DNA from: Neomegalonema sp.
GTDB taxonomy: Bacteria; Pseudomonadota; Alphaproteobacteria; Rhodobacterales; Rhodobacteraceae
Direction: 5' to 3'
Length of the DNA: 64,000 bases
Assembly (NCBI GenBank): GCA_022760435.1
Contig: JALEFY010000012.1
Coordinates: 19,063-83,062 of the forward strand
The notes beneath the pieces are model-generated. The model did not search any database. It was given only the letters and a program-made list of their open reading frames with translations, and was not told the origin of the DNA. Positions 54,647 to 64,000 of this stretch are shown in pieces (position 1 is the first letter of the stretch; every line of letters starts with the position of its first letter). The position numbers and the translations under genes are program-made.

Positions 54647-54804
54647 CCCGACAGTTTGACGCCGTGCTGCCTTCGCTCAATTGTGCCGCGAGGGGAACTC
54701 CCCTTTGCTTCCACTGCAAGGGAGGGGTATGAAACGTCCAGACTGATGCGCTGCTTCGGGCAATCGAGGGCGGCGGGGCACGAAACTGGAAAGGGATGCC
54801 AAGG

Positions 54805-57399
54805 ATGTTTGGCCTGACGAAACTGGCGCGACGGCTTCTCGGCAGTGAGAATGACCGCAAGCTGAAGAAAATCAACGCGCTGGTGACCAAGATCAACGCC
54901 CTCGAGCCGACCATCTCGGCCCTTTCCGATGAGGAGTTGCGCGGCAAGACGGCGGAGTTTCGCCAGCGCCTCACCGATGGGGCGACGCTCGATGATCTGC
55001 TGGTCGAAGCCTTCGCCGTTGTGCGCGAGGGGGCCAAGCGCTCGCTCGGCCTGCGGCATTTTGATACGCAGCTCGTTGGTGGCATCGTTTTGCATCATGG
55101 CAATATCGCCGAAATGAAGACCGGTGAGGGCAAGACCCTCGTCGCGACCGCCCCGGTCTATCTCAACGCCCTGGAGGGCAAGGGCGCGCATGTGGTCACG
55201 GTCAACGACTATCTTGCCAAGCGCGACAGTCAGTGGATGGGGCAGGTCTATCGCTTCCTGGGCATGAGCGTTGGCGTGGTCGTACCGGGCATGGATGATG
55301 CGTCGCGGCGCGAAGCCTATGGCTGCGATGTCACCTATGCGACCAATAACGAGCTTGGTTTCGATTACCTGCGCGACAATGGCAAATACTCGCTCAACGC
55401 GATGGTCCAGCGCGGCCACCATTTCGTGATCGTCGATGAGGTGGATAGCGTCCTGATCGATGAAGCGCGCACGCCGCTCATTATTTCCGGCCCGAGCGAT
55501 GATCACTCGGAAATGTATGTCACCATCGACAAGATCATCCCGCAGCTCGATGACAGCCATTTCGAGCTCGATGAAAAGCAGCGCACCGTCATCCTGACCG
55601 AGGATGGAACCGAGGCGGTGGAAGGGCTGCTGCGCGGTGCCGCGCTGATGATGGGCGAAGGCTCGATGTATGAACCGGAGAATGTGACCCTGGTCCATCA
55701 CGTCAATCAGGCCCTGCGCGCCCATAAGCTTTTCACGCGCGACAAGGATTACATTGTGCGCGATGGCGAGGTGATCATCATTGATGAGTTCACGGGCCGC
55801 ATGATGCGCGGGCGCCGCTATGGCGACGGGCTGCACCAGGCGCTCGAAGCCAAGGAAGGCGCGGCGATCCAGCCCGAAAACGTCACCATGGCCTCGGTGA
55901 CCTTCCAGAACTATTTCCGCCTTTATGGCAAGCTCGCGGGCATGACCGGCACCGCACTGACCGAGGCGGACGAGTTCAAGGAAATCTACGATCTCGGCGT
56001 GATCGAGATCCCGACCAACAAGCCGGTGCAACGCGCCGATGATGATGATCAGGTGTTCCGCACCGCTGGCGAGAAGAACAACGCCATTGTCGAGGCGATC
56101 CGGGAGGGGCAGGAGCGCGGCCAGCCGATCCTTGTCGGCACAACCTCGATCGAGAAATCGGAACTGCTGTCGCAGATGCTCAAGGCGCAGAAGATCGAGC
56201 ACAAGGTGCTCAACGCGCGCTATCATGAGCAAGAAGCCTTCATCGTTGCCCAGGCCGGTCGCCCCGGCGCGGTGACCATCGCCACCAACATGGCCGGGCG
56301 CGGGACCGATATTCAGCTCGGCGGCAATGTCGAGATGCGGCTGATGGAGCGGCTGGTCGCCGCCAAGATCGACCCGACCAAGGACCCGGAAAAAGTCAAG
56401 AAGATCAAGGAAGAGGTCGAGGCCGAGATCGCCGAGGCCAAGAACAAGGCGCTGGAGGCCGGTGGTCTGTGGGTGATCGCCACCGAGCGCCATGAGAGCC
56501 GCCGCATCGACAACCAGTTGCGCGGCCGTTCGGGGCGTCAGGGGGATCCGGGCCGCTCGACCTTCTTCTTGTCGCTGCAAGACGATCTGATGCGCATCTT
56601 CGGTTCTGAAAAGATGGACAGCATGCTGCGCCGCCTTGGCTTGCAGGAGGGTGAGGCGATCGTGCACCCTTGGGTGAACAAGGCAATCGAACGGGCGCAA
56701 GGCAAGGTCGAAGCGCGCAACTTCGATATCCGCAAGAACGTGCTCAAATACGACGATGTGATGAACGATCAGCGCAAGGCGATCTTCGAGCAGCGTCGCG
56801 AGATCATGGAGGCCGAGGACATCGCTGAAACCGTGCGCGACATGCGCCATTCGGTGGTCGATGATCTGGTCAGCACCCATATCCCGGCCAATGCCTATGC
56901 CGAGCAATGGGACGTCACCGGGCTCAGCACCGCAATCGCGCAGACCTTCGGGCGCGATTTGCCGGTGAAGGAATGGGCGGCCGAAGAGGGTGTGGATGAC
57001 GAAACCATCCGCGAGCGGCTCTATAGCGAAACCGACAAGATCGCCGCGAAAAAGGCCGTCGAGATCGGCCGCGATCTGATGCGCGATGTCGAGAAGGTCG
57101 TGGTGCTGCAAACCATCGATCATTACTGGCGCGAGCATCTGGCGACGCTCGACCATCTGCGCTCGGTCATCGGGTTCCGCGGCTATGCCCAGCGCGACCC
57201 GCTCAATGAATACAAATCCGAAGCCTTCACCCTGTTCGACAACCTGCTCTCGCGTCTGCGCGGTGAGGTCGTGGGCCAGTTGATGAATGTACAATTGGCA
57301 GCGCCGCAATCGGCTCCGGCCCAGATGCGCGCGACCAATGTCGATGTCAGCCTTGGCGGCGTTGAGGAGAGCGACACCGCAAGCAGTGGACGCGCGTGA
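54805..57399 (+). CDS. secA: Protein translocase ATPase SecA
   Basis: An 864-aa motor of the Sec pathway. It has Walker [21 protein letters not shown], Walker [21 protein letters not shown], the preprotein crosslinking domain, [34 protein letters not shown] and the scaffold helix. The start [16 protein letters not shown] (54805) has AAGGG 9 bases upstream; an ATG three codons earlier is less likely. The C-terminal zinc-binding CxCxSG...CH motif, usual in proteobacterial SecA, is absent; the protein ends in a short acidic tail ([16 protein letters not shown]). Confidence 0.96.
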   Translation: MFGLTKLARRLLGSENDRKLKKINALVTKINALEPTISALSDEELRGKTAEFRQRLTDGATLDDLLVEAFAVVREGAKRSLGLRHFDTQLVGGIVLHHGNIAEMKTGEGKTLVATAPVYLNALEGKGAHVVTVNDYLAKRDSQWMGQVYRFLGMSVGVVVPGMDDASRREAYGCDVTYATNNELGFDYLRDNGKYSLNAMVQRGHHFVIVDEVDSVLIDEARTPLIISGPSDDHSEMYVTIDKIIPQLDDSHFELDEKQRTVILTEDGTEAVEGLLRGAALMMGEGSMYEPENVTLVHHVNQALRAHKLFTRDKDYIVRDGEVIIIDEFTGRMMRGRRYGDGLHQALEAKEGAAIQPENVTMASVTFQNYFRLYGKLAGMTGTALTEADEFKEIYDLGVIEIPTNKPVQRADDDDQVFRTAGEKNNAIVEAIREGQERGQPILVGTTSIEKSELLSQMLKAQKIEHKVLNARYHEQEAFIVAQAGRPGAVTIATNMAGRGTDIQLGGNVEMRLMERLVAAKIDPTKDPEKVKKIKEEVEAEIAEAKNKALEAGGLWVIATERHESRRIDNQLRGRSGRQGDPGRSTFFLSLQDDLMRIFGSEKMDSMLRRLGLQEGEAIVHPWVNKAIERAQGKVEARNFDIRKNVLKYDDVMNDQRKAIFEQRREIMEAEDIAETVRDMRHSVVDDLVSTHIPANAYAEQWDVTGLSTAIAQTFGRDLPVKEWAAEEGVDDETIRERLYSETDKIAAKKAVEIGRDLMRDVEKVVVLQTIDHYWREHLATLDHLRSVIGFRGYAQRDPLNEYKSEAFTLFDNLLSRLRGEVVGQLMNVQLAAPQSAPAQMRATNVDVSLGGVEESDTASSGRA

Positions 57400-57421
57400 G
57401 GATCTGGGCCAATCCTGAAGG

Positions 57422-59215
57422 ATGAGTAACGCACAGATCCTTGTTCTGGCCCTTCTCGCGGCGACGCTGGGGCTCTTCGCCCTCACGCGCCTGCGTCACG
57501 ATATCGTGGCCTTGCTGGCGCTGGTCGCGGTGGCGATTACCGGATTGCTGGATCCCGAGAAGATTTTCTCGGGCTTTGGCCATCCGGCGGTGATTACCGT
57601 GATGGGGGTGCTGATCATCAGCCATGCGCTCAATCGCGCCGGGGTTGTCGGCATGATCGCGGATGCGCTGGCGCCATACACGGTCAACCAGACCTTGCAT
57701 CTGCTATCGCTCACCGGGGTGGTCGCGGTGATGTCGGCCTTCATGAACAATGTCGGCGCACTCGCTCTGATGATGCCGGTCGCGATGGCGACGGCGGCCA
57801 AGCATGGCCGCTCGCCCTCCATCCTGCTGATGCCGCTTTCCTTCGCGTCCCTGCTTGGCGGGATGACGACGCTGATCGGCACCCCGCCCAACATCATCGT
57901 CGCCAGCTTCCGGGGCGCCGAATATGGCGGTTCCTTCGCGATGTTCGATTTTGCCGCTGTCGGCGTGCCGGTGACGATCATGGGGGTTCTGTTCGTTTCC
58001 CTGATCGGCTGGCGGCTTTTGCCCAAGGAGCGTCAGAGCGCCGATACCCAGCGGGCACTCTTCACGGTCGGCGGCTATCTTGCCGAGCTGCGCATTCTGG
58101 AGGGCAGTGATTTCATCGGCCGCACCTTGTCCGAGACCAGCGCGGATTTTGAGGGCGAGACCAAGATTTTCGGTATCGAGCGCGGTAACCAGTTGCTGCC
58201 TGCCGTCGGCTACCGTGTTTTCGCTGCGGGCGACGTGATGATCCTGCGCGCCACGCCCGAAGTGCTGGCCAAGCTGGTCGAGGAGCACAAGCTCGAGATC
58301 GTCACCGAAAAGCGTGACAAGGCTCTGGCGCTTGATCGCGAGATCGACTGGAAGGATGCCTCGCTGCTCGAGGTGATCATCGCCCCCAACAGCCCCCTGG
58401 TCGGGCGCAATGCGCGGGTCGTGGACCGGGTCTTTGGCCAGGATGTCGGCTTGATCGCGATGTCGCGCCATGGAGCGCCGCTGCGCGGGCGTTTGCGAGA
58501 GCAAACCTTTCATCCGGGCGATATCGCATTGCTGCAAGGCAAGCATGAGACCCTCGGCGAGCTTGTCGAGCGCTTCCAGATGCTGCCTCTGGCCGAGCGC
58601 GGGCTGTCGATCGGCAAGCGGCGCGAGCCATGGATGGCGCTGGGGATCTTCGCGATTGCCATCATCGCGGCGGCGCTGGGCGTGCTGCCGATCGCGGTCT
58701 GTTTTATCGTCGCCGTGCTCGCCTATGTGGTGCTCGGGGTGTTGCCGCTGCGCGAGCTCTATGCCGGGGTTGACTGGTCGGTCATTGTGCTGCTCGGGGC
58801 GATGTTCCCCCTCGGCATGGCGCTCGATGAGACCGGCGCCACCGGCGTGCTCGCCCAGTATCTGGTGGGCTTTGCCGAGCATATCGGGCTCGAGCCCTGG
58901 GGGGTGCTGGTGGTCCTGATGATCGCGACCATGGCGATTACCGATGTGATCAATAATGCCGCCACGGCGCTGATCATGGCGCCGATCGCGCTCCAGATCG
59001 CGACGACGCTCGATGTCAATCCCGATGCCTTCCTGATGGCGGTGGCAGTGGGCGCGAGCTCGGCCTTTCTCACTCCGATCGGGCACCAGTGCAATACGCT
59101 GGTCATGGGACCGGGGGGGTATAAATTCACCGATTATTGGCGGCTGGGCCTGCCTCTGGAGATCCTGCTGGTCAGCCTGGCGGTGCCGCTGCTGCTGACT
59201 TTCTGGCCGCTATGA
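57422..59215 (+). CDS. SLC13/DASS-family transporter with two RCK_C (TrkA-C) domains
   Basis: A 597-aa permease with about a dozen membrane helices. The two halves carry the DASS substrate/sodium motifs SAFMNNVGALALMMPV with LIGTPPNIIVAS, and TDVINNAATALIMAPIAL with FLTPIGHQCNTLVMGPGGY. Between them lie two cytoplasmic RCK_C domains (about residues 215-290 and 310-385), as in sulfate permease-like and other uncharacterised members. Substrate may be sulfate or a dicarboxylate; the sequence does not decide. It begins 22 bp after secA. Confidence 0.9.
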   Translation: MSNAQILVLALLAATLGLFALTRLRHDIVALLALVAVAITGLLDPEKIFSGFGHPAVITVMGVLIISHALNRAGVVGMIADALAPYTVNQTLHLLSLTGVVAVMSAFMNNVGALALMMPVAMATAAKHGRSPSILLMPLSFASLLGGMTTLIGTPPNIIVASFRGAEYGGSFAMFDFAAVGVPVTIMGVLFVSLIGWRLLPKERQSADTQRALFTVGGYLAELRILEGSDFIGRTLSETSADFEGETKIFGIERGNQLLPAVGYRVFAAGDVMILRATPEVLAKLVEEHKLEIVTEKRDKALALDREIDWKDASLLEVIIAPNSPLVGRNARVVDRVFGQDVGLIAMSRHGAPLRGRLREQTFHPGDIALLQGKHETLGELVERFQMLPLAERGLSIGKRREPWMALGIFAIAIIAAALGVLPIAVCFIVAVLAYVVLGVLPLRELYAGVDWSVIVLLGAMFPLGMALDETGATGVLAQYLVGFAEHIGLEPWGVLVVLMIATMAITDVINNAATALIMAPIALQIATTLDVNPDAFLMAVAVGASSAFLTPIGHQCNTLVMGPGGYKFTDYWRLGLPLEILLVSLAVPLLLTFWPL

Positions 59216-59258
59216 CGAGGGGGGGCGGCTCCGCCCCGCAACGAACAGGGAGGCCATC

Positions 59259-59957
59259 ATGCGCCGGGTATTGATCACGGGAGCCAATCGCGGCATCGGC
59301 CTGCGCCTTGCTGAATTGGCCATCGCACGCGGCGATCAGGTAATCGCGACCGCGCGTCGGCCCGAGCACGCCGAGCGGCTGCGCGCGCTCGCCGCCCTCA
59401 CCGGCAAGCTGCGCGTGCAGCAAGCCGATGTCACCGATGATGCTTCGATGCGAGGGCTGCAAGCGGCGCTCGCGGGGGAGGCGCTCGATCTGGTGGTGTG
59501 CAATGCCGGCGTGCTCGGCACCTATGGTCAGCTCGGCGCAGCGGAGCTCGACGCGGGGCTGTGGCAAGAGGTGCTGCTGACCAATGTCTACGGCCCCTTC
59601 GCCACCGCCCGCGCGAGCCGCGACGCCCTGCGCGCCGGGACCGAGCCGAAACTCGCGATCATCGCTTCGGCCATGGGCTCGAGCACGCGGGCGATCGAGA
59701 AGGGCAATGCCTATCCCTATCGCGCGGCCAAGGCGGGGGCGGTCAATCTCGCACGCAACCTGGCCGCGGAGCTCAAGGGTGACGGGATCGCGGTCGGCGC
59801 CTATCACCCCGGCTGGGTGCGCACGGATATGGGCGGGCCGGGGGCCGATATCGACGTGGACGAAAGCGCTGGCGGTCTGCTCGCCCGTTTCGAGGCCCTG
59901 ACCCTCGCGCGCACGGGTGTCTTTGAGGATTATCGCGGCGAGCCGGTTCCGTTCTGA
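59259..59957 (+). CDS. SDR-family oxidoreductase
   Basis: A 232-aa short-chain dehydrogenase. It has the Rossmann motif TGANRGIGLRLAE, the NAG motif in VVCNAGVLG, Ser in IIASAMGSS and the catalytic pair in YPYRAAKAG. NAD(P) dependence and substrate are not evident; it resembles the C-factor/carbonyl reductase-like branch. Confidence 0.88.
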   Translation: MRRVLITGANRGIGLRLAELAIARGDQVIATARRPEHAERLRALAALTGKLRVQQADVTDDASMRGLQAALAGEALDLVVCNAGVLGTYGQLGAAELDAGLWQEVLLTNVYGPFATARASRDALRAGTEPKLAIIASAMGSSTRAIEKGNAYPYRAAKAGAVNLARNLAAELKGDGIAVGAYHPGWVRTDMGGPGADIDVDESAGGLLARFEALTLARTGVFEDYRGEPVPF

Positions 59958-60061
59958 TCCTGCGCTTTGCGTGCCCGCTTCCCCACAAACCCGGATTGCG
60001 GCTTGACGCGGGGCAGACCATCTCTAGCGTTCCGAACAACCGTTCCGCTCGGAGGCCCCCC

Positions 60062-62413
60062 ATGAACGAGACCGCTCCCATCCAGAAATTCGGCATCGGT
60101 GCGCGCATGGCGCGCCTGGAGGATGATCGGCTGCTGCGCGGTCAGGGGCGCTATGTCGATGACCTGACCTTGCCCGATCAACTGATCGCGTATGTGTTCC
60201 GCTCCCCCTTTGCCCATGGCCGCATCCGCGCGCTGGATGTGAACGCAGCGCGCGAGGCGCCGGGGGTGGTCTCGGTGCTCACCCATGACGAGGCGGCGTT
60301 TCTGGGCCTCAAACCGCTCACGGATCGCTCGGGGCTCAAGAATGCCGATGGCTCGCCGATCGCGCCGGTGATGACGCCGCAACTGGCGGTGGATGCCGTG
60401 CGCTTTGTGGGCCAGCCGGTGGCGCTGATCGTGGCGCATACGAGAGAGCAGGCCCGTGATGCGGCCGAGCTGATCGAGCTCGATGTCGAGGAAGCGCCGG
60501 TGGTCATCGGTGCCCGCGCCGCTCTCGAGCCAGGCGCGCCGGAGCTGCACGCGCTCGCGCCCGGCAATCTGTCCTATGACTGGGAGATCGGCGATGCGGC
60601 TGCGGTGGCCGGAGCCTTTGAGGCGGCGGCGCATGTCACCAGGCTCCCGGTCCAGGTCCAGCGCATCGTCGCCAATGCCATGGAGCCGCGGGCGATCCTC
60701 GCGCGCTATGATGGCGAGAGCGAGCGTTGGGAGATCCATACCGTCAGCCAGGGCGTGCACGGAATGCGCGGCCAGCTCGCCCAGCAACTCGGGGTCGCGC
60801 CTGATCGCTTGCGGGTCATGACCCCCGATGTCGGCGGCGGCTTTGGCATGAAGCTGATGGTCCACCCCGAATACGCGCTGATCGCGGCGGCGGCGAAGGA
60901 TCTCGGGCGAGCGATCAAATGGACGGCCGATCGCAGCGAGAGCTTCCTGTCCGACGCGCAGGCGCGCGAGATGGATGTGATCGTCGAGGGCGCGTTCGAT
61001 GAGGGCGGCAAGGTGCTGGCGATCCGCGCCGATGTGGTGAGCAATTTGGGCGCCTATTACTCGCAATTCGGCGCCTCGATCCACGCGCCCTTCTCCGCTG
61101 GCCTGCTCGGCAGCATCTACCGGGTGCCGATGATGCACAGCCGGGTGCGCGGGGCGTTCAGCAACACGGTGCCGACCGATGCCTATCGCGGTGCCGGGCG
61201 CCCGGAGATCAATTATGTCACCGAGCGCCTGTTCGACCAGGCCGCGCATGAGCTTGGGCTCGATGCAGCCGAGATCCGTCGGCGCAATCTGCTGACCGCC
61301 GCCGACATGCCCTATTCGACCATGGGCGGGCTCCATTTCGACAGCGGCGATTGTGTCGCGCATCTGGAGATGGCGCTGGAGAAGGCCGGCTATGGCGAGC
61401 GCGAGGCGCGGCGCGCGGCGGCGCTCGAAGAGGGCAAGGCCTATGGGATGGGCGTTTGCTACTACATGGAGCGCACCGGAGGCGGCCCGGCGGAGAGTAC
61501 GCGGGTGCAGATCCAGCCAGCCGGGCGGGCGCAGATCGCGATCGGCACCCAGAGCAACGGGCAAGGCCATCATACCGCCTGGGCTCAGATCCTGCACGAG
61601 AAGCTCGGCATCGACCCCAGCACCGTGCAGCTCGCCGAGGGTGACAGCGATGCGCTGGCGGTGGGCGGCGGCACGGGCGGCTCGCGCTCGCTGATCATGG
61701 CGCACCGGGTGCTCTATCTGGCTGCTGATCAGATCATCGAGAAGGGCAAGGATATCGCCGCGCGCAAGCTGGAGGCGGATGTCGCCGATATCGAGTTCTC
61801 ACCGCGTGAGGGTGGCCAGTTCCGCATCGCCGGCACGGATCGGGCGATGGATCTGTTCGCCGCCGCTGCCGCTGCGCAAGAGGTGCTGGGCGAAGAGGCG
61901 CTGACCGGGGAGGGCGCGATCTCCGAGCGCACGGCCACCTATCCCAATGGCGCGCATGTCGTTGAAGTCGCAGTGGATCTTGAAACCGGCGCGCTCGAGA
62001 TCCTGCGCTATGTGATCGTTGATGATTTCGGCAATATCCTCAATCCGCTGCTGGTCGAGGGCCAGGTGCATGGCGGGATCGCGCAGGGCATCGGTCAGGC
62101 GCTGATGGAGGCGGCCGTTCTCGACCCGCAGACCGGCCAGCCGCTCTCGGGCTCCTATATGGACTACGCGATGCCGCGCGCGGCGGATATGCCGATGTTC
62201 GATCTCACCCTGTCGCAGGCGGCGCCCTGCCAGACCAACCCGATGGGGGTGAAGGGCTGCGGCGAGGCCGGATCGGTCGGCGCCACCCCGGCGGTGGTGC
62301 TCGCGGCTCTCGACGCCCTGCGCCCGCATGGGGTCGAGGACCTGCAAACCCCGCTCACCCCCCTGCGGCTGTGGACGGCGTTGCGGGAGGGGAAGATCCC
62401 CGAACAAGGCTGA
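60062..62413 (+). CDS. Xanthine dehydrogenase-family molybdopterin subunit (CoxL-like, form II type)
   Basis: A 783-aa large subunit of the molybdenum hydroxylase family. It starts GIGARMARLEDDRLLRGQGR and has the cofactor-binding PDVGGGFGMK, the QSNGQGHHTAWAQ loop and the active-site Glu in GVKGCGEAGSVGATPAV. The active loop AYRGAGRPE lacks the Cys of true CO dehydrogenase (AYxCSFR), so CO oxidation is unlikely; an aldehyde, purine or N-heterocycle is more likely. The usual medium FAD and small iron-sulfur subunits are not next to it. Confidence 0.9.
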   Translation: MNETAPIQKFGIGARMARLEDDRLLRGQGRYVDDLTLPDQLIAYVFRSPFAHGRIRALDVNAAREAPGVVSVLTHDEAAFLGLKPLTDRSGLKNADGSPIAPVMTPQLAVDAVRFVGQPVALIVAHTREQARDAAELIELDVEEAPVVIGARAALEPGAPELHALAPGNLSYDWEIGDAAAVAGAFEAAAHVTRLPVQVQRIVANAMEPRAILARYDGESERWEIHTVSQGVHGMRGQLAQQLGVAPDRLRVMTPDVGGGFGMKLMVHPEYALIAAAAKDLGRAIKWTADRSESFLSDAQAREMDVIVEGAFDEGGKVLAIRADVVSNLGAYYSQFGASIHAPFSAGLLGSIYRVPMMHSRVRGAFSNTVPTDAYRGAGRPEINYVTERLFDQAAHELGLDAAEIRRRNLLTAADMPYSTMGGLHFDSGDCVAHLEMALEKAGYGEREARRAAALEEGKAYGMGVCYYMERTGGGPAESTRVQIQPAGRAQIAIGTQSNGQGHHTAWAQILHEKLGIDPSTVQLAEGDSDALAVGGGTGGSRSLIMAHRVLYLAADQIIEKGKDIAARKLEADVADIEFSPREGGQFRIAGTDRAMDLFAAAAAAQEVLGEEALTGEGAISERTATYPNGAHVVEVAVDLETGALEILRYVIVDDFGNILNPLLVEGQVHGGIAQGIGQALMEAAVLDPQTGQPLSGSYMDYAMPRAADMPMFDLTLSQAAPCQTNPMGVKGCGEAGSVGATPAVVLAALDALRPHGVEDLQTPLTPLRLWTALREGKIPEQG

Positions 62414-62753
62414 TCACGGCCTCCCCATCTCGCCGAATCGCGCGATCGGAGAATTTCTCTCCCGTTAGCATCATGCCCTGCGCGATCTGCGGATCGCCAG
62501 GGTCGGCGCTGGTGCGCCCATGCCGTGTAATTTGTCCCGACAAATATTTCTTTGATAGAAATGTCCCGCGCAAGGCTTTGAAAACGCAGTTCAAAATGTT
62601 TCGGCGTGAGGATGGTGGGAAAGAGTTCCTTTTATTCAAGCTTATTTGAGTTGAACCTGTTTTCGTCGATGATTTAACTATCCTCGAAAGCGTTTGACGG
62701 GGTCAGAACGCAGTCCCTGCGTTTGTTTTTGCGGGCTGTGATGGAGGTGTGGG
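62414..62753. other. AT-rich regulatory gap before the lipoprotein gene
   Basis: This 340-bp gap has no convincing gene. Its centre (about 62,530-62,690) is clearly AT-richer than the coding surroundings and contains two adjacent inverted repeats. A TTGAAC (from the TTTGAGTTGAACC stretch) could be a -35, but its -10 is poor. A GGAGG ribosome site precedes the lipoprotein. Confidence 0.5.
62530..62562. promoter_or_regulatory. Two adjacent inverted repeats
   Basis: ATTTGT-CCCG-ACAAAT (62530-62545) is followed directly by ATTTCT-TTGAT-AGAAAT (62546-62562). Both have perfect 6-bp arms. The word TGTCCCG appears in the first repeat and again right after the second, so this looks like a multi-site operator. 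Confidence 0.5.
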
Positions 62754-63701
62754 ATGAGAGTTATCACAAGAATGGGATCGATGATGCTTGCGCTGGGATT
62801 ACTGACCGGCTGCGCATCGACATTGCAGACCATGGGCGAAGTTGCGAGCGATGCCGCGGCCTCTGCAGACCGCTTTATCTCTGAGAATGTCGGTGGAGGT
62901 TCGGGGGGTGGCGGGGCCGACCGCGGTTCCACGAGCGGTGGCGGTGGTTCTCAGAAGAGCTTGGCTTCTGCATCTTCGACCAGGGACACTGTTTGTCGCG
63001 GTGAGCGTAACGCGATGCACGCGATCAACAAGAAGGTGCAGACACCAGTTCATAAGGCGATGTTGAAGGGCGCAATCGATGGCGGTCTCAGTGCGCTCAA
63101 GAGCGGCAATTTTAATCGAGGGGCGTTGATTGACAGCGCGAGACGAGGGGCGGGCAATGCGCTGGTCGCCAATCTGCGCAGTCGCATGTCAGCAGCGCAG
63201 GTAACCAGCAAATTATCCAACGATGTTGCCGCTCAGACCAAGAAAGCGGCCCAATTCGAGGCGGCTGTGAAAAAACTGCGCAACTGCCGGAGCAATGAGG
63301 CGAAGGCGATCCGGACTGCCTTCCAAGGTGGCAAGTTGACCAAGGAAGAGGCCAACGCGAAAATGGATGGGGTGCGCGCCAAACATAAGGAAGATGTCAA
63401 ACTGGCGAACAAGGCGCTCGCCGGGATTACCGCGAATGGTAAGGCGCATGTCGAAGCCTATAACGATATCGCCGCCGATAACGGGTATGCCGCGCTCCAG
63501 TACAGTGAGAGCGGGTCAGGCGGCGCGGTCAGCGAAGGTGGCAGCGCAGGGGGGGGCGATGGATCGATGGTCCTCGCCGAAAATGAAAAAAGTGATTTGG
63601 ATGGCTATAAGAAAGCCTGCCTCGCCAATGGCCAGAAGCGCGATGATTGCGCGGCAGAGGTTGCGGAACTTGAGAGTGAAAGCAGCAGTTTCGAGGTCTG
63701 A
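62754..63701 (+). CDS. Putative lipoprotein with Ser/Gly-rich linker, unknown function
   Basis: A 315-aa protein with a lipoprotein signal (hydrophobic stretch then LLTGC, lipid Cys at residue 20). A Gly/Ser-rich linker follows (SENVGGGSGGGGADRGSTSG). A long helical, Lys/Ala-rich body has several Cys (TVCRGERNAMHAINKK, then VKKLRNCRSNEAKAI), and another Gly/Ser-rich linker precedes a short acidic end. I recognise no domain. Next on the same strand is the start of a secreted protein with possible WD40 repeats, so the two may form an operon. Confidence 0.75.
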   Translation: MRVITRMGSMMLALGLLTGCASTLQTMGEVASDAAASADRFISENVGGGSGGGGADRGSTSGGGGSQKSLASASSTRDTVCRGERNAMHAINKKVQTPVHKAMLKGAIDGGLSALKSGNFNRGALIDSARRGAGNALVANLRSRMSAAQVTSKLSNDVAAQTKKAAQFEAAVKKLRNCRSNEAKAIRTAFQGGKLTKEEANAKMDGVRAKHKEDVKLANKALAGITANGKAHVEAYNDIAADNGYAALQYSESGSGGAVSEGGSAGGGDGSMVLAENEKSDLDGYKKACLANGQKRDDCAAEVAELESESSSFEV

Positions 63702-63787
63702 TCCTGAAGCTGCGGCGGGCCGGCTCATGAACGCTTTTCGTTTGGCCGGCCACCTTGCGCTCTTTGCCCCTGTTATTGGAGTTCTCG

Positions 63788-64000
63788 ATGCGGTTTTCGC
63801 GAGTCGAACGCGCTGTCATGCGCGGGATTTCCCAGACCTACGTCATCGCCGTCATGATCGTCCTCGCCTCGGCAATCGGAGCTTGGGCGCAATCGGGGGC
63901 GGCGTCTAGCCCTCCCGCGCTTCCGATCCTGCGCATTGAACCGGGGGCGCATACCAGCAAGGTCAATGATTTGGCGGTGAGCGCAGACGGCGCAAGTCTC
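63788..64000 (+). CDS. N-terminal part of an exported, possibly WD40-repeat protein (runs off the window)
   Basis: Only 71 codons are visible. There is a signal peptide (hydrophobic run YVIAVMIVLASAIGAWAQ) and then ILRIEPGAHTSKVNDLAVSA. The pattern H-x-x-x-V-x-x-L-x-V-S-x-D-G is the first blade of a WD40 propeller. A GGAG site precedes the ATG at 63788. In many bacteria such proteins also have a caspase-like peptidase domain, but that part would lie beyond the edge. Confidence 0.65.
   Translation, partial: MRFSRVERAVMRGISQTYVIAVMIVLASAIGAWAQSGAASSPPALPILRIEPGAHTSKVNDLAVSADGASL

Noticed and set aside
54644..54817. Small frame overlapping the secA start, as a possible SecM-like regulatory leader peptide
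   Set aside because: Its ATG lies inside the -10 hexamer of the predicted secA promoter, upstream of the expected transcript start, and it has no ribosome site or arrest-like end.
54349..57486. Minus-strand open frame of over 1,000 codons opposite secA
   Set aside because: The secA frame has all family motifs; the opposite frame is a GC-driven shadow with Arg/Leu/Asp-biased composition. The same reasoning applies to 33014-35101 opposite cysI and 8416-10389 opposite TelA/XpaC.
60062..62413. Assignment as aerobic CO dehydrogenase large subunit
   Set aside because: The active loop reads AYRGAGR rather than AYxCSFR, and the medium and small subunit genes are missing.
62371..62649. 92-codon frame between the CoxL-like gene and the lipoprotein
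   Set aside because: It begins inside the 3' end of the CoxL-like gene, has no ribosome site, and its second half is translated AT-rich regulatory DNA with palindromes.

Overview
The window is high-GC, densely coded DNA from an alphaproteobacterium, most likely a marine Rhodobacterales member. That rests on the gene order (ffh / chorismate mutase / rpsP-rimM-trmD-rplS, and mutT-argJ-ppiC next to secA), a cobA-DUF2849-nitrite/sulfite reductase-cysH-DUF934 sulfur operon, an Atp12 gene, a class-GN sortase pair and several RTX proteins. No rRNA, tRNA, CRISPR array, transposase or phage gene was seen.

Layout. 1-8.2 kb: a leftward catabolic operon (TRAP transporter dctPQM, 3-hydroxybenzoate 6-hydroxylase, fumarylpyruvate hydrolase, GST-type maleylpyruvate isomerase, gentisate 1,2-dioxygenase, and a degenerate DinB/mycothiol-type maleylpyruvate isomerase homologue), with a divergent MarR regulator. 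Together these would import 3-hydroxybenzoate or a similar aromatic acid and convert it through gentisate to pyruvate and fumarate. 8.2-10.2 kb: a TelA/XpaC pair. 10.6-13.6 kb: a VIT/vWFA sortase target and its class-GN sortase. 13.7-21.7 kb: one giant RTX exoprotein (about 2,683 aa) with an AHH-type nuclease domain at its N-terminus. 22-26.7 kb: Atp12, a double-WcbI protein, a GSCFA protein and a SRAP protein. 26.7-32 kb: DUF937, zinc-ribbon and SPFH-GYF genes, with an RTX gene remnant between the last two; then MaoC and Lrp genes. 32.2-36.3 kb: assimilatory sulfur operon. 36.3-39.8 kb: an exosortase-type glycosyltransferase, an HD hydrolase and ahcY. 39.9-45.9 kb: a very acidic RTX protein, OmpW, acetyl-CoA synthetase and DUF1761. 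46.3-51.4 kb: SRP/ribosome maturation operon. 51.5-59.2 kb: Nudix, argJ, ppiC, secA and a DASS transporter. 59.3-64 kb: SDR, a CoxL-like molybdoenzyme, a lipoprotein and the start of a secreted protein that may carry WD40 repeats.

The two observations I rate highest are linked. First, the giant RTX protein carries a nuclease-toxin domain at the end opposite to its secretion signal, with no obvious immunity or transporter gene nearby. Second, the palindrome TTGAC-N4-ATCAA (the FnrL/Fnr-type operator) occurs three times, each time in the same orientation upstream of a leftward gene: the TRAP/gentisate operon, the giant RTX gene and ompW. This suggests one oxygen- or redox-responsive Crp/Fnr regulator controls all three. 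All family assignments come from reading the protein sequences; no database search was possible.
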